Position numbers and translations under genes: made by a program. The notes below the pieces were generated by a model that did not search any database, had not been told where the DNA came from, and was given only the letters and a program-made list of their open reading frames with translations. Source: an uncultured Clostridium sp. (lineage in GTDB: Bacteria > Bacillota > Clostridia > TANB77 > CAG-508). From it: a stretch of DNA of 64,000 nucleotides. The stretch spans positions 1-64,000 of the forward strand of contig CANEHB010000001.1 of assembly GCA_947427205.1 (NCBI GenBank), written 5' to 3'. Every line of letters starts with the position of its first letter. Within the stretch, counting starts at the first letter, position 1. Positions 21,774 to 31,658 of this stretch are shown here, piece by piece.

Positions 21774-22993
21774 TGGAAGAAAGAAAAGGATTTGGAATAA
21801 AAATTCTAATAACAATGATTTTTATGATATTTCTTATTGTATTAGTTACTAATAGTACCAAGATACTAAAAAATAGTGTAGATGTATTTATAGTTGCAAA
21901 CGGTTCTTTATCATTTGAAGAACAGGCAGAAGGATATGTAATACGTGATGAAATAGTGTTGCAAGGAGAAAATTATAAAAATGGAATGGTACAGATTCTT
22001 TCTGATGGAGAGAGAGCTGCTAAAGATGAATCTGTTTTTAGATATTATTCTAATAGTGAAGATAATATATTAGATAAAATAGCGGAACTTGATGTTGAGA
22101 TAAATGAGCTTATAGAAAGCTCTTCTTTAAATAGTCTTTTATCTAGTGATATAGCAAGCATAGAAAACCAAATTGAAGATACTATCGATTCTATGTATGA
22201 TTTAAATTATTTACAAAAGATTCAAGAAAATAAAAACAAAATTGAAACTAATATGTCAAAGAAAGCTAAAATTACAGGATTTGCAAGTCCATCAGATTCA
22301 TATGTAAGAATTTTAGCTGAACAAAGAAGAAATTTAGAGAACGAATTATCAGCAGGTTCTGAAATAATATCTGCACCAGTTTCTGGACTAGCTTCATATA
22401 GAGTTGATGGTTTAGAGGAAATATTAAAAGTAGATAATTTTGACTATCTGACATCAGAATTATTAAATGGTTTTAATCTTAAAGTTGGTGCTAGCATACC
22501 ACTTAGTAGTGAAAAAGGAAAAATTGTAAATAATTTTGAATGTTATATAGCTACATCAATGGATACTGAAAAAGCAATGACAGTTAAAGTGGGAGAAATG
22601 GCTACTTTAAGATTATCTAACTCCAATGAAATAAAAGCAGAAATTGCATATATAAAAGAAGAGGAAAAAAGTCGAATTATTGTATTTAAAATAAAAGATG
22701 AGGTTGCAAATTTATTAGAATATAGAAAAATATCTTTTGATGTAATTTGGTGGAAATATACAGGATTAAAAGTAAGTAATTCAAGTCTAATAGAAGAAGA
22801 TGACAATACTTATGTAGAAAGAATTAGAGCAGGATATACAGAAAAAATATTAGTAAAAGTATTAAGACAAAATGATACATATTCTGTAGTAGAAAATTAT
22901 ACTGATGAAGAATTAAGAGAGTTAGGTTATACAGAAGAAGAAATTGAAAGTGCAAATAAGATAAAATTGTATGATGAGATTATGCTACATTAA
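21773..22993 (+). CDS. HlyD-like membrane-anchored protein
   Basis: A 406-aa protein with one N-terminal membrane span (residues 8-27), a coiled-coil region (about 95-150), a lipoyl/barrel-sandwich-like segment (EIISAPVSGLASYRVDG) and a C-terminal beta domain, the plan of HlyD-type adaptor proteins. In clostridia such a gene is often found next to sepF, suggesting a cell-envelope or division role; transport is not shown. GTG 21773 overlaps the miaA stop (TAGTG), with AGAGGAG upstream, so translation is coupled. Confidence 0.75.
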   Translation: MEERKGFGIKILITMIFMIFLIVLVTNSTKILKNSVDVFIVANGSLSFEEQAEGYVIRDEIVLQGENYKNGMVQILSDGERAAKDESVFRYYSNSEDNILDKIAELDVEINELIESSSLNSLLSSDIASIENQIEDTIDSMYDLNYLQKIQENKNKIETNMSKKAKITGFASPSDSYVRILAEQRRNLENELSAGSEIISAPVSGLASYRVDGLEEILKVDNFDYLTSELLNGFNLKVGASIPLSSEKGKIVNNFECYIATSMDTEKAMTVKVGEMATLRLSNSNEIKAEIAYIKEEEKSRIIVFKIKDEVANLLEYRKISFDVIWWKYTGLKVSNSSLIEEDDNTYVERIRAGYTEKILVKVLRQNDTYSVVENYTDEELRELGYTEEEIESANKIKLYDEIMLH

Positions 22994-23042
22994 ATTACAA
23001 AAAAATCACAAAAAAACTACAAAAAATTACAAAAAAATTACA
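22994..23042 (+). repeat. Short degenerate tandem repeat of (T)TACAAAAAAA
   Basis: About five copies of an 11-12 base A-rich unit beginning TTACAAAA or TCACAAAA lie directly after the HlyD-like gene. Probably a slippage-prone spacer. Confidence 0.5.
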
Positions 23043-23088
23043 GAATAATTATTTTTTTATAACAATAGATTAAATTGAAAAAAAACTC

Positions 23089-23119
23089 TTGACATTAAAT
23101 CAAAATAGATAGATACTAT
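23089..23119 (+). promoter_or_regulatory. sepF promoter
   Basis: TTGACA (23089-23094) with GATACT/TACTAT around 23112-23119; the spacing is 17 or 19 depending on the hexamer. TTAGGAGG and the sepF ATG follow. Confidence 0.5.
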
Positions 23120-23170
23120 ATACATGTTAAGCTACAAATGAAGAGAAAAAATTAGGAGGTTCGTAAAAAA

Positions 23171-23656
23171 ATGGCAGGAACATCATTAAAAAAAATAGTA
23201 GATTTTATATGGGGAGAACAAGAAAGTTCTCAAGAAGAATATGATGAGGATATCTATAATTCAGATTATATTGATGAATATGAAACCGAAGATGAGGAAA
23301 GTGAAAATGAGGGAAGATCTTTAGGTATTTTTAATAAATCAAAAAAGGTAGTATCTATGCCTCAGCCACAACAAATCAAAATGAAAATATCAAAACCAAC
23401 TAATTTTGATCAAGCTGATGAAATAGTTATGGAATTAAAAGCAAAAAATGCAGTTGTTATTAATTTAGAGTATGTAAGTAAAGACGTAGCAAGAAGAATT
23501 GTTGACGTTGTTAGTGGTGCTGTTAAAGCTTTAGATGGAAATATTGAAAAAGTTTCAAATTCAATATTTGTTGTTGCACCATACAACTATGATATAGTTA
23601 ATGAATTAACAAAGGAAAAAATAGAGAATAGATTTTCTGCTTCATGGATAAAATAA
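23171..23656 (+). CDS. sepF: Cell division protein SepF
   Basis: SepF links FtsZ filaments to the membrane and to each other. The N-terminal amphipathic region is followed by an acidic linker (residues 17-52), then the SepF core (KPTNFDQADEIVMELKAKNAVVINLEYVSKD near 78 onward, GAVKALDGNIEKVSNSIFVVAP). 161 aa fits the family. It is followed 19 bp later by divIVA, a classic Firmicute division pair. Confidence 0.92.
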   Translation: MAGTSLKKIVDFIWGEQESSQEEYDEDIYNSDYIDEYETEDEESENEGRSLGIFNKSKKVVSMPQPQQIKMKISKPTNFDQADEIVMELKAKNAVVINLEYVSKDVARRIVDVVSGAVKALDGNIEKVSNSIFVVAPYNYDIVNELTKEKIENRFSASWIK

Positions 23657-23675
23657 CAATTAGGAGGAAAATTTT

Positions 23676-24128
23676 ATGTTAACACCTTTAGATATCGAAA
23701 ATAAACGATTTTCGAAAACTATAAAAGGATATAATGTTGATGAAGTTGATGATTTTTTAGATCAACTTACAGAAGATTATGAAAAATTATACAGAGAAAA
23801 TGCTGATTTAAGAAATCAAATTGAAGAAGGTAAAAAAGATTTAGAGCATTATAAGGCAGTGGAACATACATTACAAAATACTTTAGTTATGGCTCAATCA
23901 ACAGCAGATGATATAAAATCAAATGCTCAAAATAGAGCAGATCAAATAATAAGGGATGCACAAAGTGAAGCAAGAAGGGCAACAGAAGAAATAACCAAAG
24001 AAGAGTTTGATATTAGAAAAAGAACAGAAGAATTAAAAAGACAATTTGGAGTTTATAAAGCAAAAATGGAAGCTTTATTAATATCACAACTTGAATTGTT
24101 ACAAGATAATAAAGAAGATGGAGAATAG
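23676..24128 (+). CDS. divIVA: DivIVA domain protein
   Basis: A 150-aa coiled-coil protein that marks curved membrane at poles and septa. The N-terminal membrane-binding motif LTPLDIENKRFSKTIKGYNVDEVDDFLD is followed by long heptad-repeat helices. AGGAGG lies 8 bases before ATG. It is cotranscribed with sepF and followed by a terminator. Confidence 0.9.
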   Translation: MLTPLDIENKRFSKTIKGYNVDEVDDFLDQLTEDYEKLYRENADLRNQIEEGKKDLEHYKAVEHTLQNTLVMAQSTADDIKSNAQNRADQIIRDAQSEARRATEEITKEEFDIRKRTEELKRQFGVYKAKMEALLISQLELLQDNKEDGE

Positions 24129-24140
24129 TGAAAATGTTTA

Positions 24141-24168
24141 AGCAGTATTAAAAATACTGCTTTTTATA
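24141..24168 (+). terminator. Terminator after divIVA
   Basis: AGCAGTAT (24141-24148) pairs with ATACTGCT (24154-24161), then TTTTTATATT. Confidence 0.85.
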
Positions 24169-24389
24169 TTAGATAAAAGTGTTAGCAATTTGCGTGCAAA
24201 GAAATGGAGAATCCAGTAGGTTTTAATTTTTATATTAAATACCATCCACTTTTATATTGTTTATAGAAACTAAATTTTTATATTTAAATAAAGTTATAGT
24301 TTCTATTTTTTTATCCTTAAAAACCTCTTTTCACTATAATTACGATATTACAAAAGAATTAATTGTGTATTACATTTGTGTTAATCTTA

Positions 24390-24417
24390 TTGACTTATCA
24401 GCTTTTTAGAATAAAAT
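24390..24417 (+). promoter_or_regulatory. rsmD promoter
   Basis: TTGACT (24390-24395), 16-bp spacer, TAAAAT (24412-24417). I recognise nothing in 24169-24389. Confidence 0.45.
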
Positions 24418-24453
24418 ATAATATATAGTATAATTAGTGTATATAGGAGACAT

Positions 24454-25014
24454 ATGAGAATTATTAGTGGAGATTTTAGAGGAACAAAATTATTTACTCT
24501 AGAAGGCTTAAATACAAGACCAACATTAGATAGAGTAAAAGAAGCTCTTTTTTCTAAAATAAATTTTGAATTGCAAGATTCAGTAGTGCTAGATTTATTT
24601 GCTGGAAGTGGAGCTTTAGCTTTAGAATCAATAAGCAGAGGTGCTAAAGAAGCAGTTTTATGTGACTCCTCAAGAGAAGCTATAAAAATAATAAAACAAA
24701 ATATAGAAAAAACGAAAACCAATGAAAAAACTTTAATACTTAACCTAGATTATAAAAAAGCTTTAGAAGATTTAAAAAATAAAGATATTAAATTTGATAT
24801 AGTTTTTTTAGACCCACCGTATCAAACAGATTTTGCAGAAGAAGCAGTAAAAATTATAATAGAAAATAAACTATTGAATGAGGATGCAATTATCATCTTA
24901 GAAACAGATAATAAGGAAAAAGTAATAAAGAATTTAGATACAGAATTGATAGAGATAAAAGATATTAAGAAATACGGAAGAGTAGATCTCCTATTTTTAA
25001 ATCGAAAGGGGTAA
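24454..25014 (+). CDS. rsmD: 16S rRNA guanine-966 N2-methyltransferase RsmD
   Basis: A 186-aa SAM-dependent methyltransferase of the 30S subunit. It has the family N-terminus MRIISGDFRGTKL, TRPTLDRVKEALFS, the SAM-binding motif LDLFAGSGALALESISRG and the catalytic FLDPPYQ. Normal length. Usually coaD follows; here a coiled-coil protein follows 4 bp later. Confidence 0.93.
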   Translation: MRIISGDFRGTKLFTLEGLNTRPTLDRVKEALFSKINFELQDSVVLDLFAGSGALALESISRGAKEAVLCDSSREAIKIIKQNIEKTKTNEKTLILNLDYKKALEDLKNKDIKFDIVFLDPPYQTDFAEEAVKIIIENKLLNEDAIIILETDNKEKVIKNLDTELIEIKDIKKYGRVDLLFLNRKG

Positions 25015-25017
25015 AAG

Positions 25018-25497
25018 ATGGAAATCTTTGAATTACTAGAAACTTTGGAAGATATTTTAGAAAAAAGCAAGACAGTGCCTTTTACTGAAAAAAGTATTAT
25101 TGAAAAAGACCAGTTTTTAGATATAATTAAAGAAATAAGATTAAAATTACCTGATGAGTTAAAGCAAGCGAAATGGATAAAAGAAGAAAGAGAAAGAATT
25201 ATAGCAGAAGCTCAAAAGGATGCAGATGATATTGTTAAAGAAGCAGAAAATAGGATAATTTCTATGATTGATGAACATGAAATTACTAAAAAAGCATATG
25301 ACAAGAAAACAGAAATTATTGCTGATGCAAATGAAATGTATAGAGAAATTACACAAGGAACAAATACATATGCTGATAATATTTTAGAGAATATTGAAAA
25401 CAATATGGTTGAACTAGGTAAAACTTTGAATGGTGTTGAATTATCAATCAGACAAGCGTTAGAAACAATTCAAAATAACAGAAAAGAACTAAAATAG
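25018..25497 (+). CDS. Coiled-coil protein, ATP-synthase-B/DivIVA-like
   Basis: A 159-aa mainly helical protein. The stretch ERERIIAEAQKDADDIVKEAE (from about residue 60) has the Ala/Glu/Lys heptad pattern seen in ATP synthase subunit b and DivIVA-like proteins. There is no membrane segment. A similar gene is often adjacent to rsmD in clostridia. Role unknown. Confidence 0.6.
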   Translation: MEIFELLETLEDILEKSKTVPFTEKSIIEKDQFLDIIKEIRLKLPDELKQAKWIKEERERIIAEAQKDADDIVKEAENRIISMIDEHEITKKAYDKKTEIIADANEMYREITQGTNTYADNILENIENNMVELGKTLNGVELSIRQALETIQNNRKELK

Positions 25498-25506
25498 AAT
25501 AATATG

Positions 25507-25560
25507 GGGCACATTAAAAATTTTTAATTGTTTTATAAATTTATGTGCTCTATTTTATTT
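25507..25560 (+). terminator. Terminator after the rsmD operon
   Basis: GGGGCACAT near 25506-25514 pairs with ATGTGCTC at 25543-25550, with AAATTT/AAATTT extension in the loop and a T-rich tail. Confidence 0.6.
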
Positions 25561-25566
25561 AATAAG

Positions 25567-25645
25567 CTTCATTGTTAGTCGCAACTTCGGAATTTTTGAA
25601 AAAAATTTCGAATTGTGGTACGAGCAAAGCGAGTATAGGAGGATG
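25567..25645 (+). repeat. Single copy of the GCAACTTCGG repeat upstream of ftsK
   Basis: The segment from CTTCATT through GCAACTTCGG, a hairpin, GTACGAGC and ending AGTATAGGAGGAT matches the edges of the tandem array at 34987-35352. The ftsK ribosome-binding site AGGAGG is the last part of the element. The hairpin arms are around 25585-25595 and 25603-25612. Confidence 0.65.
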
Positions 25646-25650
25646 TATCA

Positions 25651-28194
25651 TTGGGAAGAAAGAGAAAAAGAACTAATACAAACAGCAATAAAGCTAGTAA
25701 TAAAAAAAGAAAAACAGGGATTAATATAGATTTAGCGGTAATAATACTATTTATTCTTAGTATATTATTATTTGTTTTAATATATGGAGAAAAAGGAGCT
25801 GTAGGAGAGATATTAAGTCCAGCTTTAGGTGGAATAATAGGATTTATAAAATATATAATTCCAATTGGTTTTATGGGACTTGCAATATGCATAGCTAAAG
25901 ATGATAGAAGTTATATATTTTCTAAATTGATTCAATATGCAGTGCTACTTTCATGTATAGCTGCAACAATGTCAATATATCAGATTTCTAAAGGAAGACT
26001 AAATGCAGATTTAGAATTTAATTCTATAATTGAAGCTGCATATGATTTAGGAGTTAAAAATATAGGTGGTGGTACAGTAGGAGCTGTTATAGCGTATCCT
26101 TTAATTAAGTTATTAGGTATGTTTGGAGCTGCTATAACAACATCAGGAATAGTAGTTGTACTTTGTGTATTTACTTTTGGGTTACATCCTTCAGAAATAA
26201 TGTTAAATATTTTAGATGAAATGAATGAAAGAAAAGAAGAAAGAGAAGAAGCACTCTTAGCAAGACGTGAACAAAGAATAAATAGAAGAGAAGCACTAAG
26301 AAACAATACTGAATTAGAAAAGCAAAATGTAAGAGCGAAAAATAGAAATCATAATATTGAAGAAATACAATCAAGTATTAATGAAGATGATATTACAATA
26401 AATTTAAATAATGAAGATTCAGAAGAAATTAAAGAAAAAAGAGGATTATTTGGAAGAAAAAATAAAAAGTTGGCTAATATTGAAATAGAAGATGATGAAA
26501 ACGAATTAGGAAAACAAGAAGAATTTAATCCAGATGTTATAGATGTTAACATTTATAAAAATACAGCAGAAGCGAATGAAGCAAAAAGCATTAAAGAACA
26601 AGAGAAAGTAAATTCAGCAGATAGCTTATTTACTGTTGAAGAAGAACAAAAAGAAAATAAAACAAAAGCTGTATTACAATTAGAACATACAGTATCAATA
26701 GAGGATGAAAACTATGAATATCCACCAGTAGGATTACTTGGTAAAAGTAGTAAAAAAGCAAATAAAAATGGAGCAAAAGCTTTAACAGAAAAAGCGCAAC
26801 AATTACAAAGGACATTACATAGTTTTGGAGTTTCAGCCAAAGTTGTTGATTATTCAGTTGGCCCAGCAATTACGAGATTTGAACTTAAACCAGCAGAAGG
26901 TGTAAGAGTTAATAAAATAGCAAATCTTGCAGATGATATAGCTCTAAATTTAGCAGCAGAAACAATAAGAATTGAAGCTCCAATACCAGGTAAACAAGCT
27001 GTAGGAATTGAAATTCCTAATAAAGAAAAAGAATCAGTTCCTTTAAGAGATGTTATAGAAAGTGAAGAATTCGAAAATAATAATTCTAAATTATCTGTTG
27101 CATTAGGAAAGGATGTTGCAGGAAAAGTTGTTTTAGCAGATATTGCAAAAATGCCTCACGTTCTTATTGCTGGTTCAACAGGTTCTGGAAAATCAGTTTG
27201 TATAAATACTATAATAACAAGTATCGTATATAATGCTAAACCAAGTGAAGTAAAACTTGTAATGGTAGATCCAAAAGTTGTTGAGTTATCAGTTTACAAT
27301 GGAATACCACATTTATTAATACCAGTTGTAACAGATCCAAGAAAAGCTGCTGGAGCTTTAGCATGGGCAGTACAAGAAATGGATAACAGATACAATTTAT
27401 TTGCTGAAAAAGGTGTTAGAGATTTAAAAGGTTATAATGCAGCATTAGAAAGTGATTCAGAAGACGGAACAGTTGGGAAATTACCACAAATAGTAATTGT
27501 AATAGACGAGCTTGCTGATTTAATGATGGTTGCAGCAAAAGAAGTTGAAGATTCAATTTGTAGATTGGCTCAAAAAGCAAGAGCTGCTGGAATGCATTTA
27601 GTAATTGCAACACAAAGACCATCAGTTGATGTTATTACAGGTTTAATTAAAGCAAATGTTCCTTCAAGAATTGCATTTGCAGTTTCTTCACAAATAGATT
27701 CTAGAACAATATTAGATCAAGTTGGAGCTGAAAAACTTTTAGGAAAAGGTGATATGCTTTTCTATCCAGCAAGTGCCTCAAAGCCAGTCAGAGTACAAGG
27801 TGCGTTTGTATCAGATGGAGAAGTAGAGAAAATTGTTGATTTCATAAAATCTAATGGAGTTGCAACTTATAATGAAGATATACTTGAGGAAATAGAAAAA
27901 TCAAATAAATCTGAAGGTCAAATGGAAAAAGAAAACGAAGACGACGACGATACAGATCCATTATTGATGGAGGCTATAGATACTGTAGTTGAAGTTGGTC
28001 AAGCATCTACATCATTTATTCAAAGAAGATTTAAAGTTGGATATGCAAGAGCTGGAAGAATTATTGATCAAATGGAGGCTAGAGGTATTATCTCTGGTTA
28101 TGAGGGAAGTAAGCCTAGACAAGTTTTGATTACTCTAGATAGGCTAAATGAACTTAAGATGGCTAAACCAGTGGAAGAAAATAGTGCTGAGTAA
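25651..28194 (+). CDS. ftsK: DNA translocase FtsK/SpoIIIE
   Basis: An 847-aa septal DNA pump that clears chromosome from the closing septum. Four hydrophobic N-terminal segments (about 25-180) are followed by a charged linker, then the motor domain with Walker A ([10 protein letters not shown], about 513) and Walker B ([13 protein letters not shown]). The C-terminal winged-helix gamma domain ([22 protein letters not shown]) is complete. TTG 25651 is the start, 8 bases after AGGAGG; the nearby ATG is out of frame. Confidence 0.95.
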   Translation: MGRKRKRTNTNSNKASNKKRKTGINIDLAVIILFILSILLFVLIYGEKGAVGEILSPALGGIIGFIKYIIPIGFMGLAICIAKDDRSYIFSKLIQYAVLLSCIAATMSIYQISKGRLNADLEFNSIIEAAYDLGVKNIGGGTVGAVIAYPLIKLLGMFGAAITTSGIVVVLCVFTFGLHPSEIMLNILDEMNERKEEREEALLARREQRINRREALRNNTELEKQNVRAKNRNHNIEEIQSSINEDDITINLNNEDSEEIKEKRGLFGRKNKKLANIEIEDDENELGKQEEFNPDVIDVNIYKNTAEANEAKSIKEQEKVNSADSLFTVEEEQKENKTKAVLQLEHTVSIEDENYEYPPVGLLGKSSKKANKNGAKALTEKAQQLQRTLHSFGVSAKVVDYSVGPAITRFELKPAEGVRVNKIANLADDIALNLAAETIRIEAPIPGKQAVGIEIPNKEKESVPLRDVIESEEFENNNSKLSVALGKDVAGKVVLADIAKMPHVLIAGSTGSGKSVCINTIITSIVYNAKPSEVKLVMVDPKVVELSVYNGIPHLLIPVVTDPRKAAGALAWAVQEMDNRYNLFAEKGVRDLKGYNAALESDSEDGTVGKLPQIVIVIDELADLMMVAAKEVEDSICRLAQKARAAGMHLVIATQRPSVDVITGLIKANVPSRIAFAVSSQIDSRTILDQVGAEKLLGKGDMLFYPASASKPVRVQGAFVSDGEVEKIVDFIKSNGVATYNEDILEEIEKSNKSEGQMEKENEDDDDTDPLLMEAIDTVVEVGQASTSFIQRRFKVGYARAGRIIDQMEARGIISGYEGSKPRQVLITLDRLNELKMAKPVEENSAE

Positions 28195-28238
28195 ATTTGT
28201 TTAATTTAAATATAAAATTATTATTTTAAATTGATCTC

Positions 28239-28385
28239 AATTGATTTATATATTTTTCATTTTCACTCGTTCCAAGCCTACACACAGTCTGTAAATAAAA
28301 TTCACTTAAGTTCATTTTATAACAGACTATATGTTTGACTTGGTCCCCATACAAGCTCGCTCAAGAAAAATATATTAAATCAATT
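28239..28385. repeat. 147-bp nested palindrome after ftsK
   Basis: Four nested stems share one centre. Outer arms 28239-28258 and 28365-28385 are complementary with one extra base, then CCAAG (28272) with CTTGG (28339), AGTCTGT (28286) with ACAGACT (28322), and ATAAAAT (28295) with ATTTTAT (28314) around ACTTAAGT. Such an ordered structure points to a folded RNA or a miniature palindromic element rather than a simple terminator. Confidence 0.6.
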
Positions 28386-28459
28386 TCTATAATTTAATAA
28401 CAATTTTATATATTAATAAAAAACATAATCAAATTTAATATAAAGAAGGAGGGAAAAAT

Positions 28460-29984
28460 TTGAGTTTATTTTCTAAATTAAAGGATTATAATGTGGAGCT
28501 TGAAGAAATTTTGGATAATAAATATTTTTCTTCAAATATTAAAAACCTCCTTTTGAGTATGATTTATAAGATTGAAGTTTCTTATGATGATTATAGTAAA
28601 GTTAAAAGATGTGTTAGAAGTAAAGAAGATTTCCTAAATGAAATAATTGAAATAATAAGATTATATTGTGATAATTTGAAAACTGTAGAGCCTGATTCCG
28701 ATCAGGCTAAAATGCTTATAAGCCATAATGTGAGAGCTCTTACAAATGAAAAGGAAAGAAGTATTTTGGCATATCCAACAGAAATCGCTTTTTTATATGC
28801 TATTTCTGAAATATCTCCAAAATATTTTTATGTGGATCAAAAATTTTTATTAAAAAAAGAGTTACAAAACACATTAGTAAATCGGTTATAATATGAATAA
28901 TACAGAAGTTTTAGCAGATTTTAATGGTTGGTCTTGGGATAAAACTTTTGATTATGATTTTGAATTTATTGATAATTTAATTTATCAAAATTTATTAGTA
29001 ATTTTAGGAGAGAAATTTCTTTTTGATTGGAGAACCTATGGTTCAACTAGAAAAAGTTTTTTAGATGAGGCTAGAAAATTTATAAAAAAAATAGTTGGAA
29101 ATGATAAATTTTTAAGAGAATTACTAAAAGTTTTATATTTAAAATCCAGTGTAAAGGATCGTGAAGTCTTAGATTCTATACTAAAAGAAAAACGTAAAGA
29201 ATTAAAGAAAATGGATGATAAAATAAAATTTATTGAAGAGTCTAAAAATAAGAAATTGAAATTAACTAAGAAACTTGGAAAAATTGATGTTTTATTAAGT
29301 GATAAAAAGTTACTTGAAAAAGAATTTATTAAAAGAAATTTAAAATTAGAAAAAGAAAAACAAATAAAAAGTATAAAAAAATATGAAGAATTACTAAGAA
29401 GAGAAAGAGAAAAATATGTTTTAGAAATAGCAGATTTAACTTATGTTTTAAAACCATCTAATTTTTTAAATGAAAAACAAAGGATTCAAGAGACAATAGA
29501 ACTTTATAGATTTGATAATAATTTAGAAGAAACAGTAATTAGTTTTCAAAAAGAATTCTTACATTTTATGGAAAAGAAATTAAATAAAATGAATACTAGA
29601 GATGAAATCATTGATATAATATATGAACTTAGATATTATAAGACTTTAAGAATATCTAAAGATGTAAAAATATCAGACATAGAAGAATTATCTAATTATA
29701 TTGATAAAATACAAAAAAAGGCAGTTACATTACTTTGTAAATTAGGTGCAATAAAAATAATTAGTATGGACATCAATTTAAATTATGAAATTATTAAATA
29801 TGCATTAGATACAAAAATAATAGATTTAGAGCAAATCATTTTATATTTTGAGATAGATGCTGAAGGTTTAATCATAAAAGTGTATGATAAGGAAAATTTT
29901 GAAAAACAAGGTAGAAAGAAAATAAAAATTACAAATAAAACTTTAGAAGTGAGGAAAAATCGAAAGATAAAATTATTTAATTAG
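28460..29984 (+). CDS. Uncharacterised 507-aa protein read through a CGGT glycine quadruplet
   Basis: Two ORFs that gene callers would separate (28460-28891 and 28893-29984) join exactly if CGGT at 28883-28886 is read as one four-base glycine codon. The first frame otherwise ends two codons later, and skipping the C continues Gly-Tyr-Asn into the ATG of the second frame with no stop. The first part starts at TTG 8 bases after AGGAGGG. The second ATG has no ribosome-binding site of its own, which supports a single protein. The product has a helical N-terminal half and a long coiled coil (about 230-320 in joined numbering), with no known domain. Native codon use; the next gene overlaps its stop region. 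Confidence 0.7.
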
Positions 29985-29995
29985 TGGAGGAAAAT

Positions 29996-31645
29996 ATGAA
30001 AATAACTTTTTTAGGAGCTGCCAAAACAGTAACAGGATCTAACTTTTTAGTAGAAGGTGCAGGAAAAAAATTTTTAGTTGATTGTGGTATGTATCAAGGG
30101 AAAGTAACTGAAGAGCTAGAAAATTCGGATCCGTTTTTATATGATGTAGAAGAAATAGATTTTATGCTCTTAACACATGCTCATATTGATCATTCTGGAA
30201 GAATTCCAAAACTTTATAATGATGGTTTTAGAGGAAAAGTATATGCTACAAAAGCAACATGTGATTTATGTGAGATAATGTTACCAGATAGTGGTCATAT
30301 TCAAGAAGTTGAAATTGAGTGGAAAAATAGAAAAAGAATGAGAGAAAGTAAAGAGCCACTTCCACCTTTATATACAGCAGAAGATGCATATAATTGTTTA
30401 GAAATATTTAATCCTGTTGAGTATGATGATATTGTTGAAATTGATGAAAATATAAGTGTACGTTTTAATGATGCTGGACATATGCTTGGATCAGCTATAA
30501 TTGAGATATGGATAACAGAAGATGGAAAGACTAAGAAGTTAGTATTTACAGGTGACTTAGGAAATAATGATTTACCACTTCTTGATTCTCCTACTATGAT
30601 AAGTAATGCAGATTATCTTATAATGGAATCAACATATGGAAATAGATTACATATGAAAAATGATGATAAAGCTAAAATGTTTTTAGATATAGTTTCAGAA
30701 ACTTTGGATAATGGGGGAAGAGTTATAATTCCATCATTTGCAGTAGGAAGAACACAAGAAATTTTGTATGAGTTAGATAAATTAAAAGATGATTTAGGAC
30801 AAGATGAAGAATTTGCTAGAAAATATGAAAAAATAATGAATATTCCAGTATATGTTGATAGTCCACTTGCAATATCAGCAACAGAAATATTTAAGAAAAA
30901 TACAGAATTATTTGAAGACGAAATACAAGAAAAAATAAAAAGAGGAGATAATCCATTAGAGTTTAATGGATTACAATTTACGCAAACAGCAGAAGAATCG
31001 AAAGCTTTAAATGAAGATACAAGACCGGCTATAATATTATCAGCAAGTGGTATGTGTGATGTAGGAAGAATAAAACATCATTTAAAACATAATTTATGGA
31101 ATCCCAATAGTACAATTTTATTTGTTGGGTATCAAGCAGCTGGAACGCTAGGAAGAAGTATTGTAGAAGGTGCTAAAAAAGTAAAAATATTTGGAGAAGA
31201 AATAGCAGTAAATGCTAGAATAGAATATATAGAAGGATATTCAGGACATGCTGATCAAACATGGCTTTTAAATTTTGTTTATTCTTTTACAAATCCTCCA
31301 AAACATATATTCTTAGTACATGGAGAAGAAGAAGGACAAGAAGTATTAAAGCAAAAAATAGAAGAGACAAGTGAATGTAAAGTTACAATACCAGATTTTG
31401 GTGATAGCTTTGAATTAGATGGAGATAATCCAAAATTATTAGCAGAAACAAAAGAAATTAGTATATACAGACAAGAATTTAAGCGATTAGATTTAATTGA
31501 AAAAATTGAAGAATTAAAAGAAGATATTGCAGATATAGAAAATGTTATAATGAAACAAAATATTGATACAAAAGATAATGATTTAAAGAACTTAGAAGAT
31601 AGAGTAAAAGATATACAAAATCAAATACAAAATTTAATGAAATAG
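29996..31645 (+). CDS. MBL-fold beta-CASP RNA-processing ribonuclease
   Basis: A 549-aa metallo-beta-lactamase with a beta-CASP domain, the family of CPSF-73-like and YSH1-like RNases. Zinc motif LLTHAHIDHSG (about 56), FTGDLGNNDLP, beta-CASP block IIPSFAVGRTQEILYEL (about 240), SASGMCDVGRIKHHLKH and the final YSGHADQ are all present. A C-terminal coiled coil follows. ATG 29996 lies 5 bases after GGAGG; GTG 29984 is less likely. Confidence 0.9.
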   Translation: MKITFLGAAKTVTGSNFLVEGAGKKFLVDCGMYQGKVTEELENSDPFLYDVEEIDFMLLTHAHIDHSGRIPKLYNDGFRGKVYATKATCDLCEIMLPDSGHIQEVEIEWKNRKRMRESKEPLPPLYTAEDAYNCLEIFNPVEYDDIVEIDENISVRFNDAGHMLGSAIIEIWITEDGKTKKLVFTGDLGNNDLPLLDSPTMISNADYLIMESTYGNRLHMKNDDKAKMFLDIVSETLDNGGRVIIPSFAVGRTQEILYELDKLKDDLGQDEEFARKYEKIMNIPVYVDSPLAISATEIFKKNTELFEDEIQEKIKRGDNPLEFNGLQFTQTAEESKALNEDTRPAIILSASGMCDVGRIKHHLKHNLWNPNSTILFVGYQAAGTLGRSIVEGAKKVKIFGEEIAVNARIEYIEGYSGHADQTWLLNFVYSFTNPPKHIFLVHGEEEGQEVLKQKIEETSECKVTIPDFGDSFELDGDNPKLLAETKEISIYRQEFKRLDLIEKIEELKEDIADIENVIMKQNIDTKDNDLKNLEDRVKDIQNQIQNLMK

Positions 31646-31658
31646 GAGAGTTTTATTT

